From NCBI GenBank assembly GCA_030622375.1, contig JAUXGC010000015.1, positions 1 to 19,020 on the forward strand: DNA of 19,020 bases. Direction: 5' to 3'. The stretch comes from Sulfurovum sp. (GTDB lineage Bacteria > Campylobacterota > Campylobacteria > Campylobacterales > Sulfurovaceae). The notes beneath the pieces are model-generated. The model was given only the letters and a program-made list of their open reading frames with translations, did no database searches and was not told the origin of the DNA. This document shows positions 7,616 through 15,845 of this stretch, in pieces. The number at the start of each line of letters is the position of its first letter. Position 1 is the first letter of the stretch. Position numbers and translations under genes: made by a program.

Positions 7616-10600
7616 TTATGCTGCCTGTGCTCTCACATTCTCCTCTTTTATTACCCATATAAATACTATAGGGATAAACACCAAGGTCATAAATGTTCCT
7701 ATGATTAATCCACCGATAGCCACTGCACCCAGTGGTGCCAGTCTTTCAAGTCCTATGGCTGCACCTTGTGCAACAGGAAGCATACCAGCTGATACTGCAA
7801 TGGCTGTCATGAGTACAGGTCGTGTACGAATCTTAATAGATTCCAGCATAGCATCTTTTTTGTTCATCCCTGCCTGTATCTGTTCTATGGCAAAATGTAT
7901 GAGCAAAATGGCATTGTTTACGATGACTCCTGAGAGTAACATAAAGCCCATCATAGATGGCATGGAGACATGGTAGCCTATGGCAAGCATCGTCCATGAT
8001 GCACCGATGATAGTTAGTGGGATAGAGAAGAGAATCATCAATGATATCTTGATGTTTCCAAACATCATAAGTAGGGTAAAAAATATAAGTATCACTGCCA
8101 CAGAAATGGCACCAACCATTCTTCCTGCTGCTGCCTTGAACTGTTTAACATCCCCTATCTGTTCAAGCTTTACATCTTGAGGAAGTTTTACCTCTTCAAG
8201 ATGTTTCTCAAAGTTTGCCATAATGTGTGAAATGGCACCTTTTTCTCTGTTTCCATATACTTCAAGCGTATATGCCAGCCCTTCTCTAGTAATAGAACTA
8301 GGCTCTTTTGTGAAGTCTAATGATGCTATTTTATTGAGAGGAATCTTCCCTTTGGGCGTATCAATAAGCATACTTAAGATTGTGCCAAAATCATTTATCT
8401 GTTTTTTAGGCAACCACACTCTTACCGTGTAATCCATACTGTTATCTTTAGCAAAAGTAGCCACAGGTGCTCCCCTTAGCGCCAGTTGCAATTGAGCCGT
8501 TACATCTGAACGTTTGAGTCCGTAACGCAAGGCTTCTGCTTCATCTATGACAAGGTTGTAAACCAATTTATCCATATCCCAAGAGATGGAAGTAGAAACA
8601 ATACCTTGTGTATTTTGCAATGCTTTAGTAACCTGAGCTCCTGTCTCTTGTAAAACATTCAAATCAGAAGAGCTTAACTTTGCATCTACAGATGCACGTA
8701 TGCTAGACATAGCGGTTGAACCAGCAGGAGCAATGTCCAAATACTTTACATGGGGAATTTTACCTATCTCTTCGCGTAATGCTCTAGAAATCTCCCAAAT
8801 ATCAGTATCTCTTTTGTACCTATCGACATAGGTAGCCAGTATAAGCATATGGTCTATGCCAGACCCAGACCCGATACTCAGTACTCCTGCTTCTGAACCT
8901 ATACTTCCAGAAATACGCAGAAGCTCTCCCTGTGCTTCGATGATTTTATTGACCTTTTGCATAATCTCTTCACTCTTCTCTATGGGAAGGTTGGCATCAG
9001 TGGTAATCTTGATGTTAACACCCCCAGTATCCATCGGAGGCATAAGCTCTTGACCAACTACAGGCATAACAATCTTTGCTGAAATTACAAAAAGAGCAAG
9101 CAAAATAACAATGGAAACAAAACCTAAACGCCTAGAAGCTGTCACTGCTTTTACGATGGTAGCAAAAAAACTTTGGGTAGCATCGTTGGCACGAATAACA
9201 AGTGAGTGAAAAGCATTTTCTACTTTAAGTAGCAGGGGGTTTTGTATGGACAAAATATAGAGCGAAAGCAAAGGCACGGCAATAATAGAGATAATATATG
9301 AAGCAGTCAAAGCCAAAAGAAGTGTACTTACGAGCGGGGCAAAGATAGTTTGAGGGTATCCACCTACAAAAAGCATCGGAGAGAGTGCTATCATTGTGGT
9401 CACGGTACCAGAAAAGTCTGCAAACATAATCTCTTTTGTACCATCAAATACAGCGGTACGGATATCTTTACCCAACTCCCGATAGTGCCTCTCTATATTC
9501 TCCATCACCACTACTGTATCATCTAACAACAGCCCCAATGCTAAGATAATCGCAGTAAGTGTAATAACATTAAAATCTATACCAAACAAACGCATCATAG
9601 CAATAGTTGAGGCATAAACTAGGGGGATTGTAACAAGTACTATCAGTATCTGTCTAAAACTTGCCAAAAAGAGAAAAACCACAATCGTGGACATAATAAT
9701 GGCATCACGAAGTGCTTCAAACATATTGGTCGTACTTTGTACAATGGTCTCTTTTTGGGTATCACTCACTTCAAAGTTGATATTTGGATATTGTTTGTGA
9801 ACCTCAGCAATAACCTTTTCTACTTTTTCAATGGTTTGGATAACATCCGCAGAGACAGAACGCTGTATGGAAAGAGCAATCGCTAGCTTACCATTACCAT
9901 AATAGACAGCAGAATTTTCATAGTGTCCAAAATATATTTCAGCCACATCGGAGAGTTTTATTTCAGGTGTAAGCATCAACGTTTTAAGTGTTTCAACCTT
10001 ATCTCTTTTTCCTTGTGATTTAAGCAAATAACGATGCTCTTGATTGCTTACAAAACCTATAGCATACTCATTATTATTTTTTTGTATGGTTGCGATAACT
10101 TCTCCCAAAGAGAGATGATAACTGTCTAGTTTTGCCTTGTCCACAATGATTTGCAACTCTTTCTCGTAACCCCCAAAGATATCTACATTTGCCACACCTT
10201 GGGTCATTAAAAGTTTATGCTTAATATCGCTACTTGCAATATCACGGATATCCTCTAGAGTCAGAGACGTGTCTCCTTTAGGAGACATTGCCATTACAAG
10301 CACAGGAGCTGTTGCCTCTGTGATTTTAATAACCTGTGGTTCTTTAATATCTTTTGGTAGTTTTGCACGAATTTTAGAGAGAGCATTTGTCACATCATTG
10401 ACTGCCGTATCTATATTTTTACTATACTCAAACTCTGCACGTATCACAGTCACTTCATCAATGGTATTGGAGTAAGCACGGCGTATCTCGTCAAGGGCGT
10501 AAAGTTCCTCCTCTATAGGCACGGCAATATTGCTCGCCATAGTCTTTGCAGATGCACCAGGTTGCACGATTACCATTGCCACTTCAGGGTAATTAGAATT

Positions 10601-10729
10601 AGGAAAAAGGTTTCTGTGCATCTTGTCATAACCAGTCACACCAGTCAAAACAAACAGTGCTAGAAAAGCCAAAACAATATGAGGTTTTTTTAGAACCTTT
10701 TCTATGAAGGAGTTAGACCTTTTACTCAC
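7616..10729 (-). CDS. RND efflux pump, inner-membrane permease
   Basis: This 1037-residue protein has the full RND plan: twelve membrane helices and two large periplasmic loops (about 33-335 and a second in the middle). Helix 4 carries D403-D404 in LALGLLLDDTVVVMEN, the proton-relay pair of AcrB-like pumps, and not the DFGxxxDG signature of heavy-metal RND pumps. In helix 10, where AcrB has a lysine before the conserved Asn, this protein has SGVIVNN (933-939), so the relay is altered as in several other RND subfamilies. Its ATG overlaps the stop of the membrane fusion protein gene (ATGA). With that protein and the TolC-like channel it would form a tripartite exporter from inner membrane to medium. 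The substrate cannot be told from sequence; organic or toxic compounds are more likely than metal ions. Confidence 0.92.
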   Translation of the reverse strand: MSKRSNSFIEKVLKKPHIVLAFLALFVLTGVTGYDKMHRNLFPNSNYPEVAMVIVQPGASAKTMASNIAVPIEEELYALDEIRRAYSNTIDEVTVIRAEFEYSKNIDTAVNDVTNALSKIRAKLPKDIKEPQVIKITEATAPVLVMAMSPKGDTSLTLEDIRDIASSDIKHKLLMTQGVANVDIFGGYEKELQIIVDKAKLDSYHLSLGEVIATIQKNNNEYAIGFVSNQEHRYLLKSQGKRDKVETLKTLMLTPEIKLSDVAEIYFGHYENSAVYYGNGKLAIALSIQRSVSADVIQTIEKVEKVIAEVHKQYPNINFEVSDTQKETIVQSTTNMFEALRDAIIMSTIVVFLFLASFRQILIVLVTIPLVYASTIAMMRLFGIDFNVITLTAIILALGLLLDDTVVVMENIERHYRELGKDIRTAVFDGTKEIMFADFSGTVTTMIALSPMLFVGGYPQTIFAPLVSTLLLALTASYIISIIAVPLLSLYILSIQNPLLLKVENAFHSLVIRANDATQSFFATIVKAVTASRRLGFVSIVILLALFVISAKIVMPVVGQELMPPMDTGGVNIKITTDANLPIEKSEEIMQKVNKIIEAQGELLRISGSIGSEAGVLSIGSGSGIDHMLILATYVDRYKRDTDIWEISRALREEIGKIPHVKYLDIAPAGSTAMSSIRASVDAKLSSSDLNVLQETGAQVTKALQNTQGIVSTSISWDMDKLVYNLVIDEAEALRYGLKRSDVTAQLQLALRGAPVATFAKDNSMDYTVRVWLPKKQINDFGTILSMLIDTPKGKIPLNKIASLDFTKEPSSITREGLAYTLEVYGNREKGAISHIMANFEKHLEEVKLPQDVKLEQIGDVKQFKAAAGRMVGAISVAVILIFFTLLMMFGNIKISLMILFSIPLTIIGASWTMLAIGYHVSMPSMMGFMLLSGVIVNNAILLIHFAIEQIQAGMNKKDAMLESIKIRTRPVLMTAIAVSAGMLPVAQGAAIGLERLAPLGAVAIGGLIIGTFMTLVFIPIVFIWVIKEENVRAQAA

Positions 10730-11802
10730 TTGACGGCTCCTATGACATTAACACTATCATATGCAGGAAGTTGTGCCAACTTGACTTCAGAAGCTTTGGC
10801 TATGGCAGCAATAGGACAAGGAGAGATAAGCAGACGATGAACCTCCTGCATTTTAACCTCTACTTGCAAAGGTTTAAATTTGCCTTTTGCATATACCATC
10901 ACAAAAGTACCCTCTTTTTTATGTAAAACAGTGTCGCTTGGTACGATACAGCCTTGAGCCTCTTTTGTCAATACTTCTATATTTATACTGCTTCCAACAG
11001 GCAGATTAAGAACCTCATCGAGTTTTACTTCTGCACTTACCAAGCCATTTTGAGAAGTGGTATAGATGGACTTAATCCTACCAATTTTTTGATTTTCTAT
11101 AGAAACCAATTGGTCTTTCTCAATAGAAGTATTTTGCGGAGCATAAGAGAATACCAGTTTTTTTATACCACTGCTCATGCTGAGTATAGGCTTACCTGAT
11201 GCTGCTAAATCACCTTCATAAAGAAGTATCATATCTATCTCCCCATCAAAAGGTGCCACAATCTTCAAGTAAGAACGCTGGTGCTCAAGCTGTGCTATTT
11301 TCTCTTTGGTATTTGTCTGCACAGAAGCCTTGGCTTCCATAGATACTTTAGAAATGTCTAGTTTCTCTTTTGACAATCCCCCTACCTTATAGAGTTTTAT
11401 ATTTCTCTCGTAAATACTTTTAGCTACTTTCGCATCTGCTACTTGTGTTGTAAGGGTAGCTTTCAGTGCTTGTATGTTTGAGAGCAGTTCTGTCTCATCA
11501 ATCTCTACAAGCGTCTCTCCTTTTTTCACTTTTTGAGACTCTGATACAAATACTTGCTCCACATAGCCTGCCAGTTTTGTAGAGAGTTTGATGCTTTTAT
11601 CAGAAACAATCCGTGCAAGATTAGGCTCTCTGTTTTGTATCATTCCATGTATAGGCTCAACAACAGTAACTGTAACGGTAGCACTACTAGGCAGTGTTTG
11701 GTTGGCTATCTCTGCTTTTCTACTCTCTAAAAGCCCTTTTGCCGCGATGATAATACCTGCTATTATCATAATCACAAATATCGTGGTTAATACTTTTTTC
11801 AT
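10726..11802 (-). CDS. RND membrane fusion (periplasmic adaptor) protein
   Basis: This 358-residue adaptor has an N-terminal membrane anchor or signal (about 4-22), a split lipoyl domain (about 72-102 with KLAGYVEQVFVSESQKVKKG, and 178-190 with LKIVAPFDGEID), an alpha-helical hairpin between them (about 105-175), and beta-barrel and membrane-proximal parts towards the C-terminus. It would bridge the RND pump and the TolC-like channel. No lipobox is seen, so it is held by the N-terminal helix if that is not cleaved. Its ATG overlaps the stop codon of the TolC-like gene by one base and its stop overlaps the pump start, so the three genes are one unit. No His/Met-rich metal site as in CusB is visible. 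Confidence 0.9.
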   Translation of the reverse strand: MKKVLTTIFVIMIIAGIIIAAKGLLESRKAEIANQTLPSSATVTVTVVEPIHGMIQNREPNLARIVSDKSIKLSTKLAGYVEQVFVSESQKVKKGETLVEIDETELLSNIQALKATLTTQVADAKVAKSIYERNIKLYKVGGLSKEKLDISKVSMEAKASVQTNTKEKIAQLEHQRSYLKIVAPFDGEIDMILLYEGDLAASGKPILSMSSGIKKLVFSYAPQNTSIEKDQLVSIENQKIGRIKSIYTTSQNGLVSAEVKLDEVLNLPVGSSINIEVLTKEAQGCIVPSDTVLHKKEGTFVMVYAKGKFKPLQVEVKMQEVHRLLISPCPIAAIAKASEVKLAQLPAYDSVNVIGAVK

Positions 11803-13085
11803 TATTTCACACCCTTTTCCAATAGATAATCTAAATAATAGATACTCTTTTTATAATTGTATTTGCTCTCTATAAGCTTTGCTTGTGACAACTGTCTCTT
11901 GCCTTTTGCCAAAAGCAAATCATTTAGTGTGGCTGCATCATTTACATAACGTACTTTCTCTATGGATTCACTCTTTTTACTCAATTTTAACTGTGTAATA
12001 TTTCCAAGATACTCAGCATAACTCTGCTTAATCTTCTCTACACCTTGAGTTAAAAGTTTATGCAAGTCAAGCAGTGTTTGTTCCTTTTTAAAGGTTGCTT
12101 TCATTTTTGCTATTTTTGCTTTTTGTACACCGATATCTCTTTTTCCAAAATCTATAAGATTATACTTGACATTGACCCCTACTTGCCACAGTGTCTCATT
12201 GTTCCAGTCGTTACTCGCAAGGTCTTCTCCATAGTTTTTACCCACATAGGAATTAAGGTTGACCTGTGGGAGTTTAGCAGACTGACTCTTAGCTATCTGT
12301 TTATCTGCCTTTTTTAGAGCCATCTCTTCCATCTCTACTTTAAGTAAACTTGAAACCTGCCCATAAAGTCTGTTGACTGAATAATATGGTTTGGTCACCT
12401 TGATACGTAACGCTGTCACCCTCCCTACCTTTTGTCCTGCCAATGCAGAAAGTGTGGCTTTGGTCATTTCTATGTTGCTTAATAGTATCTCTTGTTGTGT
12501 TTGTGATGCTTGCGAGTCTGACTGAGATTTTAAGAGGTCTATCTTTGCTTTTTTGCCTAACTCAACTTCATAACTTATCTGTTTTGTAAGTTTTTTAAGT
12601 GCATTGGTATAGCTGCGTTGTGCTTTAAGTATCTCTTTTTGTGCCAAAACAGAGAGGTAGAGAGAACGAATGTTATACACCAACTGCTCAATGGTCAATC
12701 TCTCTTTTGCTTGTGACATTTGTGAAGCAATATCATCCATCTCTATCTGTCTTGTTTGCGCAAAACCTGTAAAAAGAGGTACAGAGTAAGTCAATCCGGC
12801 AGAAAAAAGATCTTTTGTTGTGGTAATGGGAACACCACTTCCTACAGTTGAGGGATTAAGTGGTGCAAGTGTACGAGGTGTATTGTAATGGGTATAATCT
12901 CCCACAAGATTAAACTCTCCATACTGCTGGACTCTACTCTCTTTACGTTTAAGCTCAGAAAGCTCTATCTGCGCCTTACTATGCTTCACTACTGTACTAT
13001 GCTCTACCGCATACTTAATCAATCCGTCTAATGTACTGCTAAACAGAGGTACCGTGCATATTAACAGATAAAAAATTCGCTTCAT
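11802..13085 (-). CDS. TolC-like outer-membrane efflux channel
   Basis: This 427-residue protein has a signal peptide (about 1-17) and two related halves with long helices rich in Lys, Gln and Ala, typical of the outer-membrane efflux protein family (TolC/OprM). The second half contains WQVGVNVKYNLIDFGKR, a strand-turn pattern usual in this family. It forms a trimeric channel across the outer membrane and periplasm. It is the first gene of the efflux operon and follows a TTCAC-type promoter. It has no lipobox, so it resembles TolC more than the lipidated OprM. Confidence 0.9.
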   Translation of the reverse strand: MKRIFYLLICTVPLFSSTLDGLIKYAVEHSTVVKHSKAQIELSELKRKESRVQQYGEFNLVGDYTHYNTPRTLAPLNPSTVGSGVPITTTKDLFSAGLTYSVPLFTGFAQTRQIEMDDIASQMSQAKERLTIEQLVYNIRSLYLSVLAQKEILKAQRSYTNALKKLTKQISYEVELGKKAKIDLLKSQSDSQASQTQQEILLSNIEMTKATLSALAGQKVGRVTALRIKVTKPYYSVNRLYGQVSSLLKVEMEEMALKKADKQIAKSQSAKLPQVNLNSYVGKNYGEDLASNDWNNETLWQVGVNVKYNLIDFGKRDIGVQKAKIAKMKATFKKEQTLLDLHKLLTQGVEKIKQSYAEYLGNITQLKLSKKSESIEKVRYVNDAATLNDLLLAKGKRQLSQAKLIESKYNYKKSIYYLDYLLEKGVK

Positions 13086-13121
13086 TCAAAATACTCCGAT
13101 TCTAGGTAACAATAAACACTA

Positions 13122-13155
13122 AGAATAACAGAATAGTGTGAATTTAAAGTGAATT
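13122..13155 (-). promoter_or_regulatory. Promoter of the tolC/RND operon with tandem AATTCAC box
   Basis: On the minus strand AATTCAC occurs twice (13155-13149 and 13144-13138) with an 11-base period, followed after exactly ten bases by TATTCT (13127-13122) as the -10. The two half-sites are identical, the best-conserved of the four copies. The distal half overlaps the stop codon of the upstream cytochrome gene, so efflux transcription can start independently of the kinase operon. Confidence 0.6.
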
Positions 13156-13516
13156 ACTCTTCCAGCACCAACTTTTTTTTCAAATCAAAAGTAGACAAAT
13201 ACATTTGAATGTATCGACTTAAATTATTATCATCCAAAGTTATTGCTTCTTTCATAGGAAATTTGAAAAAAAACTGAGGAGGCATAATAGAGTCTTCTGA
13301 ATTAGGATTTTTCATGTATGCAAATATTGCTTTTTGCATGTTTGCAACCGTACTATAGTTCATAAGGTATTTCCTGTAAATTAACTCGCTAGGGATTTGC
13401 TGTTCTATATGACACTGTAAACACTCTTTTTGTAACTGTTGCTTATCATTCATACTTATCTCTTGTGCTTGCAAAACCATATATAGAACAGTAAACAAAA
13501 ATATTATTTTTCCCAT
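13154..13516 (-). CDS. Small periplasmic c-type cytochrome
   Basis: This 120-residue protein has a signal peptide (about 1-17) and one haem-binding motif, C32-L-Q-C-H36. M78 in SIMPPQFF is a likely sixth ligand. It is a single-haem class I-like cytochrome, but short and without other recognised domains. Its start overlaps the end of the sensor kinase gene by 13 bases, so it is co-translated with the kinase. That makes a role in signalling, or as a kinase-controlled redox carrier, more likely than general respiration. I do not recognise a named family. Confidence 0.75.
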   Translation of the reverse strand: MGKIIFLFTVLYMVLQAQEISMNDKQQLQKECLQCHIEQQIPSELIYRKYLMNYSTVANMQKAIFAYMKNPNSEDSIMPPQFFFKFPMKEAITLDDNNLSRYIQMYLSTFDLKKKLVLEE

Positions 13517-14664
13517 ACTACTTCTACCTCCGTTCCTTCTGTAAGCTCTGAAGTGATATGTAAAACAAATCCATAACTGTTGACAACTTTGTTGACTATG
13601 TCAAGTCCTATACCAAATCCACCCTCGCTCTTATTGGCACGCTTAAAACGCTTCAAAATATATGTTAAATCTTTTTGAGCAATTCCTATGCCTGTATCTA
13701 TAATACGCAAAGATTTTTCTGTAAGTTTCACAGTTAACATACCCCCAATTGTATTGTATTTTATAGCATTTGAGAGAAGATTATCTAAAAGACGAACTCC
13801 ATCATTTGGATCTATGTCCAATATTACTTTTGGTGACAACTCTAAGTTAACAGTAATTCCTTTACTGTGTGCCATTTCCGAAAAATAGATTGCCCTCTCT
13901 TCTATTAATGTAGTAATATTAACTGCCTCCACTTGCTTATGGTAGTTATGATTTAGATTTAGATAAGTTAAGTTTTCATAAATACCGCTCAATGTCTTAG
14001 AAGCAATCTCTATACGATGTAACTCTTTGCTATTTTCGTTTTTTCCGTATATCTCTATCAGTTCAATATTGGTCAAGATGGTACTTATTGGGGTATTGAG
14101 TTCATGAGTAGTATCTTCTATAAAACAGTTCATTTGGTCCATAGATTCACGCATAGGCGCAGTAAAAAGTTTACCTAAAAAATAACCTAAAATACTAAAA
14201 CATACTCCCAATAAAATCATAAACCACATAATATTTTTCTGCAGAACCACAATAGCACTTTTATCTATCTTTTTAGAGACTAGAAGATAAGCTGCACCTA
14301 AGTGATATGGTTTAATTTTAGCAACATAATAAAAAAAATTATCGTCGCCGTAATGACTACTGTGTTCCAATAGAGGTATATTTTTAAAGGTACCAAAAAT
14401 ATATGTTTTGTCTATATCATAGATAGCCGAATCAAAAGATTTATCTTTGGGATATACAAGCTTATCGTCAGAGCTCTTATGCAGTACTCTTATTTTAGAC
14501 TGAATACTCTTAGACTGCTTTGTCAACATCTCTCTTTGGTTGTCTAATATATGATGCTTCTGAGAAATATAAAACACCCAAGCAGCTAAAGAGAATAGTA
14601 AGAGAGTTGTTCCTAAATAAATCAACAAAAAACGAACTAGACTTCTCTGTTCACTATTTAACAA
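13504..14664 (-). CDS. Sensor histidine kinase with periplasmic sensor domain
   Basis: This 386-residue kinase has two membrane helices (about 11-33 and 143-165) around a periplasmic region of about 110 residues with no recognised fold, then a dimerisation domain with phospho-accepting H187 in THELNTP, and an ATPase domain with N-box NLLSNAIKYN (295-304), DTGIGI (323-328) and GGFGIGL (348-354). All key residues are present. There is no clear HAMP domain. The start is a TTG at 14664 overlapping the regulator gene by 11 bases; no ATG lies near enough upstream of the first helix. It pairs with the OmpR-type regulator encoded just before, and is followed by a c-type cytochrome that could affect its periplasmic sensing. 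Confidence 0.9.
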   Translation of the reverse strand: MLNSEQRSLVRFLLIYLGTTLLLFSLAAWVFYISQKHHILDNQREMLTKQSKSIQSKIRVLHKSSDDKLVYPKDKSFDSAIYDIDKTYIFGTFKNIPLLEHSSHYGDDNFFYYVAKIKPYHLGAAYLLVSKKIDKSAIVVLQKNIMWFMILLGVCFSILGYFLGKLFTAPMRESMDQMNCFIEDTTHELNTPISTILTNIELIEIYGKNENSKELHRIEIASKTLSGIYENLTYLNLNHNYHKQVEAVNITTLIEERAIYFSEMAHSKGITVNLELSPKVILDIDPNDGVRLLDNLLSNAIKYNTIGGMLTVKLTEKSLRIIDTGIGIAQKDLTYILKRFKRANKSEGGFGIGLDIVNKVVNSYGFVLHITSELTEGTEVEVVWEK

Positions 14665-15319
14665 ACCGATAACCTATATTTTTAATTGTCTCTATCTTCT
14701 CTTTGCCTATTATGGCTCGGAGAGTTTTAATATATGCACGAAGTGACCCAACACTTGGCTCTTCATCATACTCCCATAGTGTTTCAAATATTTTTTCATA
14801 CTCAAGTAACTCATTTGGGTACTGCAAAAAAAGAGCAAGCAGTTTTAACTCTTTGGTTCTTAAGGGAATTTTTTGGTTCTTTTGCGTTAATAGTAAAGAC
14901 TTGGTATCGAACAGAAGATTATCTCCTAAGTCTATTTTGTTATCATAAGTGCCATAGGTACGCTTAAGTAAAAACTCTACCCTCACAAGTAACTCTTTTA
15001 GTGAAAAAGGTTTACGCATATAATCATCACATCCACTATCAAACCCCTCTGTTACATCTTTTACACTGTTGAGAGATGTAATGAATATGGCTGGAGTATT
15101 TCTCCCCTCACTACGAACTGTTTTTAAAAACTCAAAACCGTTTAGGAGCGGAACCTTTACATCTAAAAGCATTAAGTCTATATGATTTTCATACAAAACA
15201 TCTTCTGCTTGTAGCCCATCATAAGCACAAAACACCGTATAGCCTTTAATTAGTAGAAACTGCTTGATAGTCTCGTTAAGTTGCACATCATCCTCAAGCA
15301 CTAAAATGGTTTGCGTCAT
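14654..15319 (-). CDS. OmpR-family response regulator
   Basis: This 221-residue regulator has a receiver domain (about 4-115) with acidic pair D10-D11, phospho-acceptor D53, T81 and K103, and a C-terminal winged helix (about 128-220) ending GYRFVK. It would bind tandem DNA repeats when phosphorylated by the kinase encoded next. Its ATG directly abuts the stop of the upstream cytochrome gene, and the operon begins with a TTCAC-type tandem repeat, so it may regulate itself. It is a clear paralogue of the regulator at 16671-17324 (ILVLEDD, NET, DDYMxKP are shared). Confidence 0.93.
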   Translation of the reverse strand: MTQTILVLEDDVQLNETIKQFLLIKGYTVFCAYDGLQAEDVLYENHIDLMLLDVKVPLLNGFEFLKTVRSEGRNTPAIFITSLNSVKDVTEGFDSGCDDYMRKPFSLKELLVRVEFLLKRTYGTYDNKIDLGDNLLFDTKSLLLTQKNQKIPLRTKELKLLALFLQYPNELLEYEKIFETLWEYDEEPSVGSLRAYIKTLRAIIGKEKIETIKNIGYRFVK

Positions 15320-15754
15320 CTACTGGCTTACCTGTCCTTTACCATATCTGTTTCCTTGTCCCATACCTCTAAAATTTTCAGGTGGGAAATTATCGAACAT
15401 CCAACTTGTAATTTGAGTCAGTTCATCTTGGCTTACATTTCCTTTTTGTGATGGCATTAAACCAAAGCGTTCAATTTTCTGTGGCATACAAATTGCCTTT
15501 TCTTTGGTTGGTTCAAGTATATAATCTACCATAAACTTCACTGCTTCGTCTTTGTTGGGATATGACATTTTAATATGTCTCATCACTCCCATAAGAGCTG
15601 GTGCAACTACTTTAGACATATCTGTAGGCATTGTTTTAGTATGGCACATAGCACACTTGGCATCAAAAAGTTCTGAGGTAGCTTGAGTTGCCTGAGCAGA
15701 TGGAGTAAAAATAGTAAATACTCCCAACATTAATAATGTATTTTTAAATTTCAT
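15320..15754 (-). CDS. Periplasmic c-type cytochrome upstream of two-component genes
   Basis: This 144-residue protein has a signal peptide (about 1-22), one haem motif C34-A-M-C-H38 and a likely axial Met at M100 in FGLMPS, fitting a class I cytochrome c. The last 20 residues are rich in Gly, Gln and Asn. The start is set at the ATG at 15754, which begins a clean signal peptide after an AAGGA site. The longer reading to 15826 would put 24 unrelated residues in front and run through the promoter region. It is the first gene of a cytochrome, regulator, kinase, cytochrome unit, suggesting that haem redox state or electron flow is linked to signalling. Confidence 0.8.
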   Translation of the reverse strand: MKFKNTLLMLGVFTIFTPSAQATQATSELFDAKCAMCHTKTMPTDMSKVVAPALMGVMRHIKMSYPNKDEAVKFMVDYILEPTKEKAICMPQKIERFGLMPSQKGNVSQDELTQITSWMFDNFPPENFRGMGQGNRYGKGQVSQ

Positions 15755-15775
15755 AATAAATAATCCTTTTTTAAA

Positions 15776-15808
15776 TATAGAGCAATACCAATATTGGGTT
15801 ACTCTATA
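15776..15808. repeat. Imperfect 33-base palindrome in leader of cytochrome gene
   Basis: TATAGAG (15776-15782) and CTCTATA (15802-15808) flank an inner pair ACCAAT/ATTGG, giving a near-perfect inverted repeat with a small mismatch and one base offset. It falls between the predicted -10 box and the ATG at 15754, so it would lie at the start of the mRNA leader or act as an operator. Confidence 0.5.
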
Positions 15809-15811
15809 TAC

Positions 15812-15845
15812 ATCATAATATACCAAAATGAATTAAATGTGAACT
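15812..15845 (-). promoter_or_regulatory. Promoter of cytochrome/two-component operon with tandem TTCAC box
   Basis: On the minus strand AGTTCAC (15845-15839) and AATTCAT (15834-15828) repeat with an 11-base period; ten bases later is TATGAT (15817-15812), a five-of-six match to the -10. The repeat overlaps the last codons and stop of the upstream kinase gene. It matches the layout of the tolC, ABC and LolA-like promoters. Confidence 0.6.

Noticed and set aside
7616..13085. Efflux operon as a copper exporter of the Cus type
   Set aside because: The pump lacks the heavy-metal RND signature in helix 4 and the adaptor has no Met/His-rich metal site, so neighbours alone do not support it.
15755..15826. 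Longer N-terminus for the cytochrome at 15320-15754
   Set aside because: The added 24 residues would precede a normal signal peptide and overlap the promoter and palindrome; the internal ATG has a ribosome site.
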